19,415 bases of DNA from Pelagibius sp036570545 (GTDB lineage Bacteria; Pseudomonadota; Alphaproteobacteria; Kiloniellales; Kiloniellaceae): the NCBI GenBank assembly GCA_036570545.1, contig DATCXZ010000388.1, forward strand, positions 1-19,415. Reading direction: 5' to 3'. The notes under the pieces were generated by a model. It searched no databases. It was not told where the DNA came from and saw nothing but the letters and a program-made list of their open reading frames with translations. Every line of letters starts with the position of its first letter. The first letter of the stretch is position 1. Positions 8,114 through 15,139 of this stretch are shown in pieces. The translations under genes and the position numbers were made by a program.

Positions 8114-8988
8114 GACGCCACCCGCGCGCCGGAAGCGAGATCCTCTGCAGTCAGCGGCACCGCAAAGCTGCCGGCAGACCACGCCTGCTTCACCGCATCG
8201 GCCTCGGCCAGCAGCACCGCGATGCGCTTGTCGTCGGCAGCAAGGAAGCCATCTACCTCGACCAGGTGCAGGGTGCGGTCGGGCGAGTCGACCCAAGCCT
8301 GAATATCGCAGACTTCGAAGCCGGCGTCTGACAGCAGGGTCTTCAGCGCGCCGCGCGAGACAGCTTCGTCCAGCTCGACGATGAGGTAGCCGTGGTCCTC
8401 GCCGCTCTCCTCCGGCTCAGCGAGCGAGACCACCACCGCCTGCGGCGAGTCGCCGCGGCCACCGTCTAGCGCGGCGAAGGGCAGGCGCGCGATCACCTTG
8501 GGCGTCGCCTTGCCGCTGCGCGCCAGCCTCGGCCACCACGGCGTGCCGTGGTCCGCCTCCGGCAGCGGCAGCACGCCGATGTTGCACTTGCCGCTGGAGA
8601 CCGCGCGCAGCACCCCCATTTCGGACTCGAAACGGGTGATCGGGGTCAGCGAGCCGAAGTGGTCGCGGGCGAGACTGCCGAGGTCCGGCCTCTGCTGCGG
8701 CGCATAGGCCGCCGCGGCGAAGGGGCCTTGCAGGCGCGTGAACACGGAGATGATCTCGCGCCAGATGCGGGTGACCACCGGCTTGGGGAAGGGGCCCGTG
8801 TGGCGCGCCACCAGGCGACGCAGGACGCGCGCCTCGCGCCCCGGACGCATGAACACGGCACCCTGGCCCTTGGCACGGCCGATCTGGCGCGCCAGCTCGG
8901 TGCGGCGCATCAGCAAGTCGTGAATGGCGTCGTCGATCTCGTCGATTTGGCGACGCAGATCGTCGAGGGATGGTGTGTTGTCGGACAT
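8110..8988 (-). CDS. Chorismate mutase with degenerate prephenate dehydratase-like and ACT-like tail
   Basis: A 292-residue protein. Residues about 5-85 are an AroQ-type chorismate mutase (chorismate to prephenate): Arg12, Arg29, Lys40, Arg51 and Glu52 line up with the catalytic arginines, lysine and acid of the E. coli P-protein mutase domain. Residues about 90-175 have the outline of prephenate dehydratase (a segment ending IGVLPLPEADHG where active enzymes have GVVPIENS) but lack a recognisable GPxGTFS start and the TRF catalytic motif in its normal place. Residues about 200-260 look like an ACT domain (SRGALKTLLSDAGF...HLVEVDGF). I therefore predict mutase activity, possibly with amino acid feedback, and doubt dehydratase activity. 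ATG 8988 gives MSDNTPSL; the frame is open to 9051. It heads the operon with hisC and tyrC. Confidence 0.85.
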   Translation of the reverse strand: MSDNTPSLDDLRRQIDEIDDAIHDLLMRRTELARQIGRAKGQGAVFMRPGREARVLRRLVARHTGPFPKPVVTRIWREIISVFTRLQGPFAAAAYAPQQRPDLGSLARDHFGSLTPITRFESEMGVLRAVSSGKCNIGVLPLPEADHGTPWWPRLARSGKATPKVIARLPFAALDGGRGDSPQAVVVSLAEPEESGEDHGYLIVELDEAVSRGALKTLLSDAGFEVCDIQAWVDSPDRTLHLVEVDGFLAADDKRIAVLLAEADAVKQAWSAGSFAVPLTAEDLASGARVAS

Positions 8989-9022
8989 CGGGCCCCGATA
9001 CCTGCACGGCAAGGCGGAGCTA

Positions 9023-9051
9023 CTGATAGTCGGTGGCCCTGGAAAAATCAA
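9023..9051 (-). promoter_or_regulatory. Candidate promoter of the aromatic operon
   Basis: On the - strand TTGATT (9046-9051) and TATCAG (9023-9028) are 17 bases apart, near-consensus spacing for housekeeping sigma. The predicted transcript would start near 9016, giving a leader of about 28 bases before the ATG at 8988. The boxes stand out as A/T-rich against GC-rich surroundings. Confidence 0.45.
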
Positions 9052-9152
9052 AGAAAACCTTGCCTTCCAGCCGCTCCGGACGGGTTATGCACGGCCCGCC
9101 CAGAGCGCCGCGGCCGGCGGGGCTAGCCCGGAAGAAAGCCCGGAAGAAACCA

Positions 9153-9192
9153 TTGACAGGCTCGCCCGCGGCTCCCTAGCTAAGGAGCCGCG
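9153..9192 (+). promoter_or_regulatory. TTGACA box and perfect hairpin upstream of metX
   Basis: TTGACA at 9153-9158 is a perfect -35 consensus. About 18 bases further is TAGCTA (9177-9182), a poor -10. That sequence lies in the loop (CTAGCTAA, 9176-9183) of a perfect 9-bp inverted repeat, CGCGGCTCC at 9167-9175 with GGAGCCGCG at 9184-9192. The repeat could be an operator overlapping the promoter or, if transcribed from upstream, a leader hairpin. The start of metX lies 64 bases downstream. Confidence 0.4.
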
Positions 9193-9256
9193 CCCCGCAT
9201 CCCTGGGGGGCTCGCCGGACCTCCGCCGGAGCGCTTGCAGGACCAGGATTCTACCG

Positions 9257-10444
9257 ATGGCAATGGACCGGCCCGGAACCGGCGCCGCCAGGACGGCGGC
9301 GGACGATGCGCAGGCGCAGCGCGGCCTGACCATGGAGTTCGGCCGCGACGTGCCGCTGCCGCTCGACTGCGGCATCCCCCTCGGCCCCTTCACCCTCGCC
9401 TACCAGACCTACGGCACTTTGAATGCCGAGCGCTCCAACGCGATCCTGGTCTGCCATGCGCTGACCGGCGACCAGTACCTGGCCGGTATCCACCCGGTAA
9501 CCGGCAAGTCCGGCTGGTGGAGCGGGGTCGTGGGTCGGGGCCTGCCGCTCGACACCGAACGCTTCTTCGTCATCTGCGTGAACGTGCTGGGCGGCTGCAT
9601 GGGCTCGACGGGGCCGAAATCGCTGGACCCGGCGACCGGTGAGCCCTGGGCGCTCGACTTTCCGGTAATCACCGTCGCCGACATGGTGCGCGCGCAGAAG
9701 CTGCTGATCGACCGGCTCGGCATCGACAAGCTGTTCTGCGTCATCGGCGGCTCGATGGGCGGCATGCAGGTGCTGCAGTGGGCGGCGAGCTATCCCGAAA
9801 AGGTCTTTGCCGCGGTGCCGATCGCCACGGCGGCGCGCCACACCGCGCAGAACATCGCCTTCCACGAGGTTGGCCGCCAGGCCATCATGGCCGATCTCGA
9901 CTGGTGCGGCGGGCGCTACCTGGCCGAAGGCCGGAACCCGGAACGCGGCCTCGCCGTCGCGCGCATGACCGCGCACATCACCTACCTGTCGGAGCCGGCG
10001 CTGCATCGCAAGTTCGGCCGCCGCCTGCAGGACCGCAGCGCATTGACCTTCGGCTTCGAGGCGGACTTCCAGGTGGAGAGCTACCTGCGCCACCAGGGGG
10101 CCAGCTTCGTGCAGCGCTTCGACGCAAACTCCTACCTCTACATCACGCGGGCGATGGACTACTTCGACCTGGCGCAGGAGCATGGCGGCAAGCTGGCCAA
10201 TGCCTTCCGCGACACGCCGGTGCGCTTCTGCGTGGTGTCCTTCACCAGCGACTGGCTGTTTCCGACGGCGGAAAACCGCAGCATCGTGCATGCTCTCAAT
10301 GCCTGTGCCGCCGACGTCAGCTTCGTCGAGATTGCCAGCGATGCCGGTCATGATGCCTTCCTGCTGGACGAGCCCGAGTTCAGCGCGACGCTGGCCGGCT
10401 TCATCGCCGGCTGCGCCGAGCGTCGGGGCCTGAACGGCCGGTGA
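9257..10444 (+). CDS. metX: Homoserine O-acetyltransferase (or succinyltransferase) MetX
   Basis: A 395-residue cytoplasmic alpha/beta-hydrolase that acylates homoserine, the first committed step of methionine synthesis. It shows CHALTGDQYLAG (66-77), the oxyanion region GGCMGSTGP (112-120), nucleophile Ser166 in GGSMGGMQ, Asp332 in SDWLFP and His365 in AGHDAF, forming the catalytic triad. The length and GCMGSTGP motif fit MetX. Acetyl versus succinyl donor choice is not certain from motifs. ATG 9257 (MAMDRPG) was chosen because family members start shortly before the QRGLTMEFGRDVPL region; ATG 9263 is an alternative, and no strong Shine-Dalgarno decides. Its stop overlaps the GTG of metW (GTGA, 10441-10444), so the two are co-translated. 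Confidence 0.93.
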   Translation: MAMDRPGTGAARTAADDAQAQRGLTMEFGRDVPLPLDCGIPLGPFTLAYQTYGTLNAERSNAILVCHALTGDQYLAGIHPVTGKSGWWSGVVGRGLPLDTERFFVICVNVLGGCMGSTGPKSLDPATGEPWALDFPVITVADMVRAQKLLIDRLGIDKLFCVIGGSMGGMQVLQWAASYPEKVFAAVPIATAARHTAQNIAFHEVGRQAIMADLDWCGGRYLAEGRNPERGLAVARMTAHITYLSEPALHRKFGRRLQDRSALTFGFEADFQVESYLRHQGASFVQRFDANSYLYITRAMDYFDLAQEHGGKLANAFRDTPVRFCVVSFTSDWLFPTAENRSIVHALNACAADVSFVEIASDAGHDAFLLDEPEFSATLAGFIAGCAERRGLNGR

Positions 10445-11094
10445 ACCCGCGAGACACGGCAGCGCCGGTGGCGGCATTCAAAGGGACGCAGACGCCGCTG
10501 CGCCCGGACCTCGCGCTGATTGCCGAGATGGTGGCGCCGGGGTCGCGCGTGCTCGATATCGGCTGCAGCGACGGCGCGCTGCTGGAGTTCCTGGCGCAGC
10601 AGCGCGGCGTCACCGCGCGCGGCATGGAGCTGGCGCAGAAGAACGTGAACGCCTGCGTGGCGCGCGGCCTGTCGGTGATCCAGGGCGACGCCGACACGGA
10701 CCTGGCCGACTACCCTTCCGGCGCCTTCGACTACGCCATCCTCAGCCTCACATTGCAGGCGACTCGCGACCCGCGCCAGGTGCTGGGGCAGATGGTGCGC
10801 ATTGCCCGCCACGCCATCGTCTCCTTTCCCAACTTCGGCCACTGGCGGGTGCGCTTGCACCTGCTGTTCCGCGGCTGCATGCCGGTCACCGAAGCGCTGC
10901 CGGAGCGCTGGTACGAGACCCCCAATATCCACCTCTGCACGGTGAAGGATTTCCTTGCCCTTTGCAGCGGCTGCGGCATCGCGATCGACGAGGCCCTGGT
11001 GCTGAATGACCGGCAGCACCGCGCCAGGCTCAACACACCGCAACTCGCCAACCTGTTCGGCGAGAAAGCGATCTTCCGATTGAAGAAGGACTAG
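10441..11094 (+). CDS. metW: Methionine biosynthesis protein MetW
   Basis: A 217-residue protein of the MetW family, a SAM-methyltransferase fold. The motif I region VLDIGCSDGALLEFL spans 37-51, and the conserved SFPNFGHWRVRL and LPERWYETPNIHLCTVKDF segments typical of MetW are present (about 123-134 and 148-166). MetW is encoded with MetX in many proteobacteria and is thought to support homoserine acylation by MetX rather than to act as a classical methyltransferase. Start is GTG 10441, overlapping the metX stop by four bases. It ends 84 bases before the next gene. Confidence 0.93.
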   Translation: MNPRDTAAPVAAFKGTQTPLRPDLALIAEMVAPGSRVLDIGCSDGALLEFLAQQRGVTARGMELAQKNVNACVARGLSVIQGDADTDLADYPSGAFDYAILSLTLQATRDPRQVLGQMVRIARHAIVSFPNFGHWRVRLHLLFRGCMPVTEALPERWYETPNIHLCTVKDFLALCSGCGIAIDEALVLNDRQHRARLNTPQLANLFGEKAIFRLKKD

Positions 11095-11178
11095 ATCGGA
11101 TCGTGGTCAGATGGAACCGCGCCGCACTCGGCCGCACGCCCTTAAACGAAGCGCAAGACCCGACAGGAAAGGCATGCC

Positions 11179-12165
11179 ATGACGACCAGCAGTGACAACG
11201 TCGCCCCGCCGCACATCGTGTTTCTCGATCGTGAGACCCTGCCGGCGACGGTCACGGTGCGAAAGCCCGACTTCCCGCATCGCTGGCAGGAGCATCCGCG
11301 CACGGCACCGGACGACGTCGTCGCACGGGCGCAGAACGCCGACATCGTCATCACCAACAAGGTGCCGCTGCGCGCCGACACCCTGGCGCAGCTTCCGGAG
11401 CTGAAGCTGATCGCGGTGGCCGCCACCGGCACCGATGTCATCGACCTTGGCGCCTGCCGGGAACGCGGCATCACGGTCAGCAACATCCGCGGCTATGCGC
11501 AGGCGACAGTGCCGGAGCACACCTTCGCGCTGATCCTGTCACTGATGCGCTCGGTCGCGCCGTTCCATTCCGCGGTGAGCGCGGGGCGCTGGGCAGAGGT
11601 CGCGCAGTTCTGCTTCTTCGACTTCCCTATCTTCAACCTGCAGGGCAAGGTGCTGGGCGTCATCGGCGACGGTGTGCTGGGCAAGGCGGTCGCCCGCATC
11701 GGCGAGGCTTTCGGCATGGAGGTGCGCTTCTCCGCCTATAAGGGCGTCGACGGCATGGGCCCGCTCTACACGCCCTTCGAGACCATCATCGCCGAGAGCG
11801 ACGTCATCACCCTGCACTGCCCGCTGACGCCGGCAACCCGCAACCTGATCGGGCCGGCGGAGTTCGCTGCCATGAAGAAGCGCCCTCTCATCGTCAACAC
11901 CGCGCGCGGCGGGCTGGTGGACGAGGCGGCCCTGGCCGGGGCCCTTCGGGCCGGCCGCATCGCCGGCGCCGGCTTCGACGTCGTGACCACCGAGCCGATC
12001 CCCGCGGATCATCCCTTCATGGCGCTAATGGGCCGTGCCGACTTCATCCTGACGCCCCACGTGGCCTGGGCCGGACAGGAGGCGATCCAGGCCCTCAGCG
12101 ACCAGCTCATCGACAACATCGAGGCCTGCGTCGCCGGTCAGCCGCGCAACGTGGTGACGGGCTGA
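11179..12165 (+). CDS. D-2-hydroxyacid dehydrogenase (glycerate dehydrogenase/hydroxypyruvate reductase-like)
   Basis: A 328-residue NAD(P)-dependent dehydrogenase of the D-isomer-specific 2-hydroxyacid family, reducing a 2-oxo acid such as hydroxypyruvate or glyoxylate. The split catalytic domain is at about 1-105 and 300-328, the Rossmann domain between. GDGVLG (163-168) is the nucleotide loop; Arg243 (NTARGG), Glu272 (TTEP) and His294 (TPHVAW) are the family catalytic residues. The N-terminal LDRETLPATVTVRKP stretch and VTNKVPL-like segment (ITNKVPL, 58-64) resemble HprA-type glycerate dehydrogenases. ATG 11179 is preceded by AGGAAAGG at 11165-11172. The start spacing after metW (84 bases) suggests its own expression or loose linkage; the exact substrate is not decidable. 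Confidence 0.9.
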   Translation: MTTSSDNVAPPHIVFLDRETLPATVTVRKPDFPHRWQEHPRTAPDDVVARAQNADIVITNKVPLRADTLAQLPELKLIAVAATGTDVIDLGACRERGITVSNIRGYAQATVPEHTFALILSLMRSVAPFHSAVSAGRWAEVAQFCFFDFPIFNLQGKVLGVIGDGVLGKAVARIGEAFGMEVRFSAYKGVDGMGPLYTPFETIIAESDVITLHCPLTPATRNLIGPAEFAAMKKRPLIVNTARGGLVDEAALAGALRAGRIAGAGFDVVTTEPIPADHPFMALMGRADFILTPHVAWAGQEAIQALSDQLIDNIEACVAGQPRNVVTG

Positions 12166-12175
12166 GCAGCCGGGG

Positions 12176-12940
12176 TCATGAAGCGTCCGGCTCTTCCCGG
12201 TGGTGCATCCGGCCGGCAGCCTGCGGCAGGGAGACCACCACGGGGCGGGCCAGCTTGCGCTGCTTGGCCGGCTTCGCCGTGCCAGCGTAGAGCTGCTTGC
12301 CGGCCTCGATCATCACCACGCCGGAGAAGGTGGGAAAGAAGCGCGCGCCCATGCGCTCCCAGGCGGGGGCCGAGCGCAGGAAGGTGTAGTTGCCGATCGG
12401 CGGCACGTAGAGCGCCCGCTGGGTGCGTGTCGGCGTGAACATATTGTCGCGCAGCACGCGGGAAAGCTGGGCGGCGCTGTAGGGATGGCCCCACCCCAGC
12501 GGCGTACGGTCGGAGCGGGCCCAAAGGCCGCGGCGATTCGGCACCACCACCAGCACGCGACCGTCGCCGGTCAAGACACGCCATATCTCGCGCAATAGGG
12601 CGCGCAGCGAGTCGGCGTTCTCCAGACCGTGCGCCAGCAGCACGCGGTCAATCGAGTAGTCCGGAAGCGGCAGATCGGTCTCCTCCACCAGGCTGACGAG
12701 GCCGGCCCCCTCCGGCGGCCAGTGCATGACCCCCTGGGAGGCCGGCATGAAGGCGAGCACGCGCTCGGCCTCGCCCATGAACTGGCGCAGGTAGGGGGAG
12801 GCGAAGCCGAGCCCGAGCACGCGCTGGCCCCGGACCTCGGGCCACACCGAGCGCACCGCGCGGCGCACCATGTGGCGTGCCACCTGGCCGCGGCGGGTCT
12901 CGTAGAATTCCCGCAGATCGACAACGTCGTGCCACATCAT
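12176..12940 (-). CDS. Class I SAM-dependent methyltransferase-like protein
   Basis: A 254-residue protein with the outline of a SAM-dependent methyltransferase (UbiE/Methyltransf_11 type). It begins with a DLREFYETRRGQVARHMVRRAV helix, then QRVLGLGFASPYL (39-51) in the place of motif I, then VLLAHGLENADSLRALLREIWRVLTGDGRVLVVVPNRRGLWAR (100-142), corresponding to motifs II to III and strand 5. Motif I is unusual: the normal acidic residue and GxGxG spacing (VLDLGCGxG) are replaced by VLGLGFASP, a pattern I have seen in an alphaproteobacterial family often placed beside hydroxyacylglutathione hydrolase. Start is ATG 12940 (or 12937). The substrate is unknown. The gene stops 10 bases from the convergent dehydrogenase. 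Confidence 0.75.
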   Translation of the reverse strand: MMWHDVVDLREFYETRRGQVARHMVRRAVRSVWPEVRGQRVLGLGFASPYLRQFMGEAERVLAFMPASQGVMHWPPEGAGLVSLVEETDLPLPDYSIDRVLLAHGLENADSLRALLREIWRVLTGDGRVLVVVPNRRGLWARSDRTPLGWGHPYSAAQLSRVLRDNMFTPTRTQRALYVPPIGNYTFLRSAPAWERMGARFFPTFSGVVMIEAGKQLYAGTAKPAKQRKLARPVVVSLPQAAGRMHHREEPDAS

Positions 12941-13022
12941 GGGGTTAATTTAGCACGACCGCAGGGGGGCGCGACAGGATGGTCTGCTATGGTAAGGAGG
13001 CGACCCAACGAGAGACCGAGCC

Positions 13023-13481
13023 ATGACCGACGCCGCCGGCATCATCCGCGACCTGGGCCTGAAGCCGCACCCCGAAGGCGGCCACTACTGCGAGACCTTC
13101 CGTGACGCCGCTTGCCTCGGAAGCGGCACGACGGCGCGCGGCGCCTCGACGGCGATCTACTTCCTGCTGCAGGCAGGCGAGCGCTCGCACTGGCACCGGG
13201 TGGACGCGGCGGAGGCATGGCACTGGTATGCCGGCGCGCCGCTGCGCCTCATGGTCTCGGCGGACGGCCGCACCGCGGCAGAGCACCGGATGGGGCCCGA
13301 TATCGCCGGCGGCGAGCGGCCACAGGCGGTGGTCCCGGCAAAGGCCTGGCAGGCGGCGGAGAGTCTCGGCGCCTGGACGCTCTGCGGCTGCACCGTGGCG
13401 CCGGCCTTCCGCTTCGAGGGTTTCGAGATGGCGCCGCCGGCCTGGGCGCCGGGGCCTCGCGGCGCTCCCGGTGGCGGCTGA
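13023..13481 (+). CDS. Cupin domain protein, DUF985 family
   Basis: A 152-residue cytoplasmic protein with the signature of the DUF985 (cupin_5) family: PHPEGGHYCETFR (15-27), TAIYFLLQAGERSHWHRVDAAEAWHWYAG (43-71, with candidate metal or ligand histidines 56, 58 and 67) and a late TVAPAFRFEGFEMA segment (about 124-137). These small beta-barrel proteins resemble sugar-nucleotide epimerases, but no reaction is established for them. ATG 13023 fits the family start. A purine-rich GAGACCGAG lies close upstream and a better AAGGAGG at 12994-13000 is too distant (22 bases). The stop is 12 bases from ynfA, suggesting an operon. Confidence 0.85.
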   Translation: MTDAAGIIRDLGLKPHPEGGHYCETFRDAACLGSGTTARGASTAIYFLLQAGERSHWHRVDAAEAWHWYAGAPLRLMVSADGRTAAEHRMGPDIAGGERPQAVVPAKAWQAAESLGAWTLCGCTVAPAFRFEGFEMAPPAWAPGPRGAPGGG

Positions 13482-13493
13482 AGGAGCGCGCGG

Positions 13494-13835
13494 ATGCAGA
13501 CAGCCTTGGCCTACATTGGCGCCGCCGTGGCAGAGATCGCGGGATGCTTCGCCTTCTGGAGCTGGCTGAGGCTCGGCGCCTCGCCCTGGTGGCTGCTGCC
13601 GGGCGTCGCGAGTCTCGTCCTTTTCGCCTGGCTTCTCACGCTGGCAGATGCCGCGGCGGCGGGGCGTGCCTATGCCGCCTACGGTGGCGTCTATATCTGC
13701 GCCTCGCTGCTGTGGCTGTGGACCGTCGAAGGCCTGCGGCCGGACCGCTGGGATCTCAGCGGCGCCGCGCTCTGTCTGCTCGGCGCGGCGCTCATCATCT
13801 ACGGCCCGCGGACGCCGACGCTATCGCCGGCGTGA
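13494..13835 (+). CDS. YnfA/UPF0060 family inner membrane protein
   Basis: A 113-residue protein with four predicted membrane helices (about 5-25, 33-51, 60-80 and 88-106). AEIAGCFAFWSWLRLG (13-28), the AAYGGVYICASLLWLW segment (61-76) and the GxxLCLLGAALIIYGPR end are typical of UPF0060/YnfA, whose E. coli member has 108 residues. Some members have been proposed as small multidrug transporters related to SMR proteins; the physiological role remains unclear. It has a strong Shine-Dalgarno, AAGGAG at 13481-13486, which overlaps the stop codon of the cupin gene. Its last 15 bases overlap the convergent exporter gene. Confidence 0.88.
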   Translation: MQTALAYIGAAVAEIAGCFAFWSWLRLGASPWWLLPGVASLVLFAWLLTLADAAAAGRAYAAYGGVYICASLLWLWTVEGLRPDRWDLSGAALCLLGAALIIYGPRTPTLSPA

Positions 13836-14738
13836 CGCACGCCGGCGCAGCATTTCCTTGGACGCCAGCACGGCGCCGGCCACGATGAGCAGGCAGGCGA
13901 CGCCCACCTGCCAGGTCGCTTCAGCCTTGCCGAAGCCGATGAGCAGCAGGGTGGAGAGCAGCGGCGCCGCGTAGGAGAGCGCGCCCAGCACCTGAATGTT
14001 GCCATGCTTGGTGCCGTAGTCCCACACGAAGAAGGCGGCGCCGACCGGACCGAGGCCGAGTCCGAGGACCGCCAGCCACTGCACGCCCTGCGGCACCACC
14101 GTCGCCTCCCAGAGCAAGTGACAAGCAAGTCCCAGCAGCGCGACGGCGCCGCAGAAACCGCCGACCACTTCGGTCGGCACCGCGCCGAAGCGTCGGTTCA
14201 GCACCGAATAGGTCGACCAAGTCAGCGCGCAGGCGGCGGCGGCGAGGTAGCCGAGGGTGTAGCGCGCGTCGAAGGCAAGCGCGCCGCCCTTGGTGACCAG
14301 GATGGCGGCGCCGGCAAGGCCCATGGCGGCGCCGGCGAGATGGAACCAGCGCAGCCGCTCGCCCGGCAGCAGCGCCGAGAAGACGACGATGAGCAGCGGC
14401 CAGAGGTAGGCGATGAGGCTGGCATCGACCGCGGGCGCATTGCCGAGCGCGACGAAGTAGAAGAAGTGGTAGCCGAAGAGGCCGCCGACGCCGAGCGCCC
14501 AGACCGCTGGCGCCTGGCGCCAGGCGACGAAGGCGCCGCGCCCGCGCGTGGCCAGCACCGCGAGGCTGACCACGAAGGCGACGGCGAAGGTCATGGCCAG
14601 GAGCTGGAACGGCGGGATGCCTGCCGCACCGGTGGTGAAGAGGGCGAGCAGCGCCCATAGCAGCACGGCGATGCCGCCGACGAGGGTCGCCTTCACGCGC
14701 CGCGCCGCAAGGGCGGCATCTGGAGCTACACAGGTCAT
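13821..14738 (-). CDS. EamA/DMT-family exporter, YddG-like
   Basis: A 305-residue membrane protein with about ten hydrophobic helices and the two EamA repeats typical of drug/metabolite transporters. RRVKATLVGGIAVLLWALLAL at about 13-33, IAYLWPLLIVVFSALLPGE (109-127) and TKHGNIQVLGALSYAAPLLSTLLL (243-266) resemble segments of E. coli YddG, an exporter of aromatic amino acids and other metabolites. The substrate here is only inferred. ATG 14738 (MTCVAPD) was taken as the start, just before the first helix; the open frame to 14993 runs into a repeat element and has no hydrophobic or conserved content. A Lys/Arg-rich tail RRRASRRR follows the last helix, consistent with the cytoplasmic side. Confidence 0.82.
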   Translation of the reverse strand: MTCVAPDAALAARRVKATLVGGIAVLLWALLALFTTGAAGIPPFQLLAMTFAVAFVVSLAVLATRGRGAFVAWRQAPAVWALGVGGLFGYHFFYFVALGNAPAVDASLIAYLWPLLIVVFSALLPGERLRWFHLAGAAMGLAGAAILVTKGGALAFDARYTLGYLAAAACALTWSTYSVLNRRFGAVPTEVVGGFCGAVALLGLACHLLWEATVVPQGVQWLAVLGLGLGPVGAAFFVWDYGTKHGNIQVLGALSYAAPLLSTLLLIGFGKAEATWQVGVACLLIVAGAVLASKEMLRRRASRRR

Positions 14739-15139
14739 GCCTGCGCTGATAGCGGGCGGAACGAGAGATGGCAAGGGAGCGCGTTTCACGTGTGACACAA
14801 GGCGCTCAACTGCGGTAGCGACTAATACTCCGCTGTCGTCCCGGGGCTTGGCCCTACGATGTTCACACATTCCTGTCGCCCACTTTAAGGTCGTCATCCC
14901 GGCCAAGCGAGCAACGCGAGCGCGAGCCGGGACCCATGGCAGAGGCGGGGCACCAGGCCCAGCCGTAGATTTTTCGATGTCAGTCGGTGGCATCAGTCAG
15001 TGGCTGAGGCCAGGAGCCTGGCCTCGCCATAGGCCCCCGCTCGCGCTCGCTCACGCTCGCTTGGCCGGGGTGACGACCGGTATGGGTGATAGAGGTATGT
15101 GAATCCGGTAGGGCTCTCCTGTTCAACGGCACCGCCCGC
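14739..15139. other. 401-base non-coding region with a palindromic element
   Basis: This gap separates the exporter gene (transcribed leftward) from the 3' end of the Nudix gene. The 14892-15075 part is an inverted-repeat element. The 14739-14891 part should contain the exporter promoter, but I do not see clear -35 and -10 boxes; it includes TTTCACGTGTGACAC, a CACGTG-centred motif at about 14784-14798. No convincing coding frame is present. Confidence 0.55.
14892..15075. repeat. 184-base inverted-repeat element of the GTCATCCCGG type
   Basis: The left end starts CGTCATCCCGGCCAAGCGAG and the right end finishes CTCGCTTGGCCGGGGTGACG; these termini are imperfect inverted repeats over roughly 36 bases. 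The left arm also folds on itself (14897-14903 with 14926-14932) and is followed by CCATGG, as in the element at 2452-2543. The arms carry short GCGAG/CTCGC tandem runs. No transposase or obvious target-site duplication is visible. It looks like a non-autonomous palindromic element of the dispersed alphaproteobacterial kind and could terminate or insulate converging transcripts. Confidence 0.65.

Larger units (their letters stand above)
8989..9256. promoter_or_regulatory. 268-base divergent control region between the aromatic operon and metX
   Basis: This non-coding stretch separates the divergent chorismate mutase and metX genes and must hold promoters for both. It contains the - strand promoter candidate at 9023-9051, the + strand TTGACA at 9153-9158 and a perfect hairpin at 9167-9192. 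I looked for a SAM riboswitch of the kinds found before metX in other alphaproteobacteria and did not recognise one. Confidence 0.5.

Noticed and set aside
6977..8302. A 441-codon open frame on the + strand opposite hisC
   Set aside because: The hisC frame has all aminotransferase motifs and ATGA junctions on both sides; the antisense frame shows no recognisable domain.
9159..9256. Possible SAM-II or other SAM riboswitch before metX
   Set aside because: Conserved SAM-II sequence blocks are not recognisable; only a simple hairpin and a promoter-like box are seen. A covariance search would settle it.
9251..10477. A 408-codon open frame on the - strand opposite metX
   Set aside because: MetX has an intact catalytic triad and metW coupling, so the opposite frame is a GC-content shadow.
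14739..14993. N-terminal extension of the YddG-like exporter to an ATG at 14993
   Set aside because: The added 85 residues would run through the palindromic element and contain no membrane segment or conserved sequence.
14892..15075. CRISPR array or tRNA-like structure suggested by repeated GCGAG/CTCGC runs
   Set aside because: There are no evenly spaced direct repeats with spacers and no cloverleaf; the structure is a single large inverted repeat.
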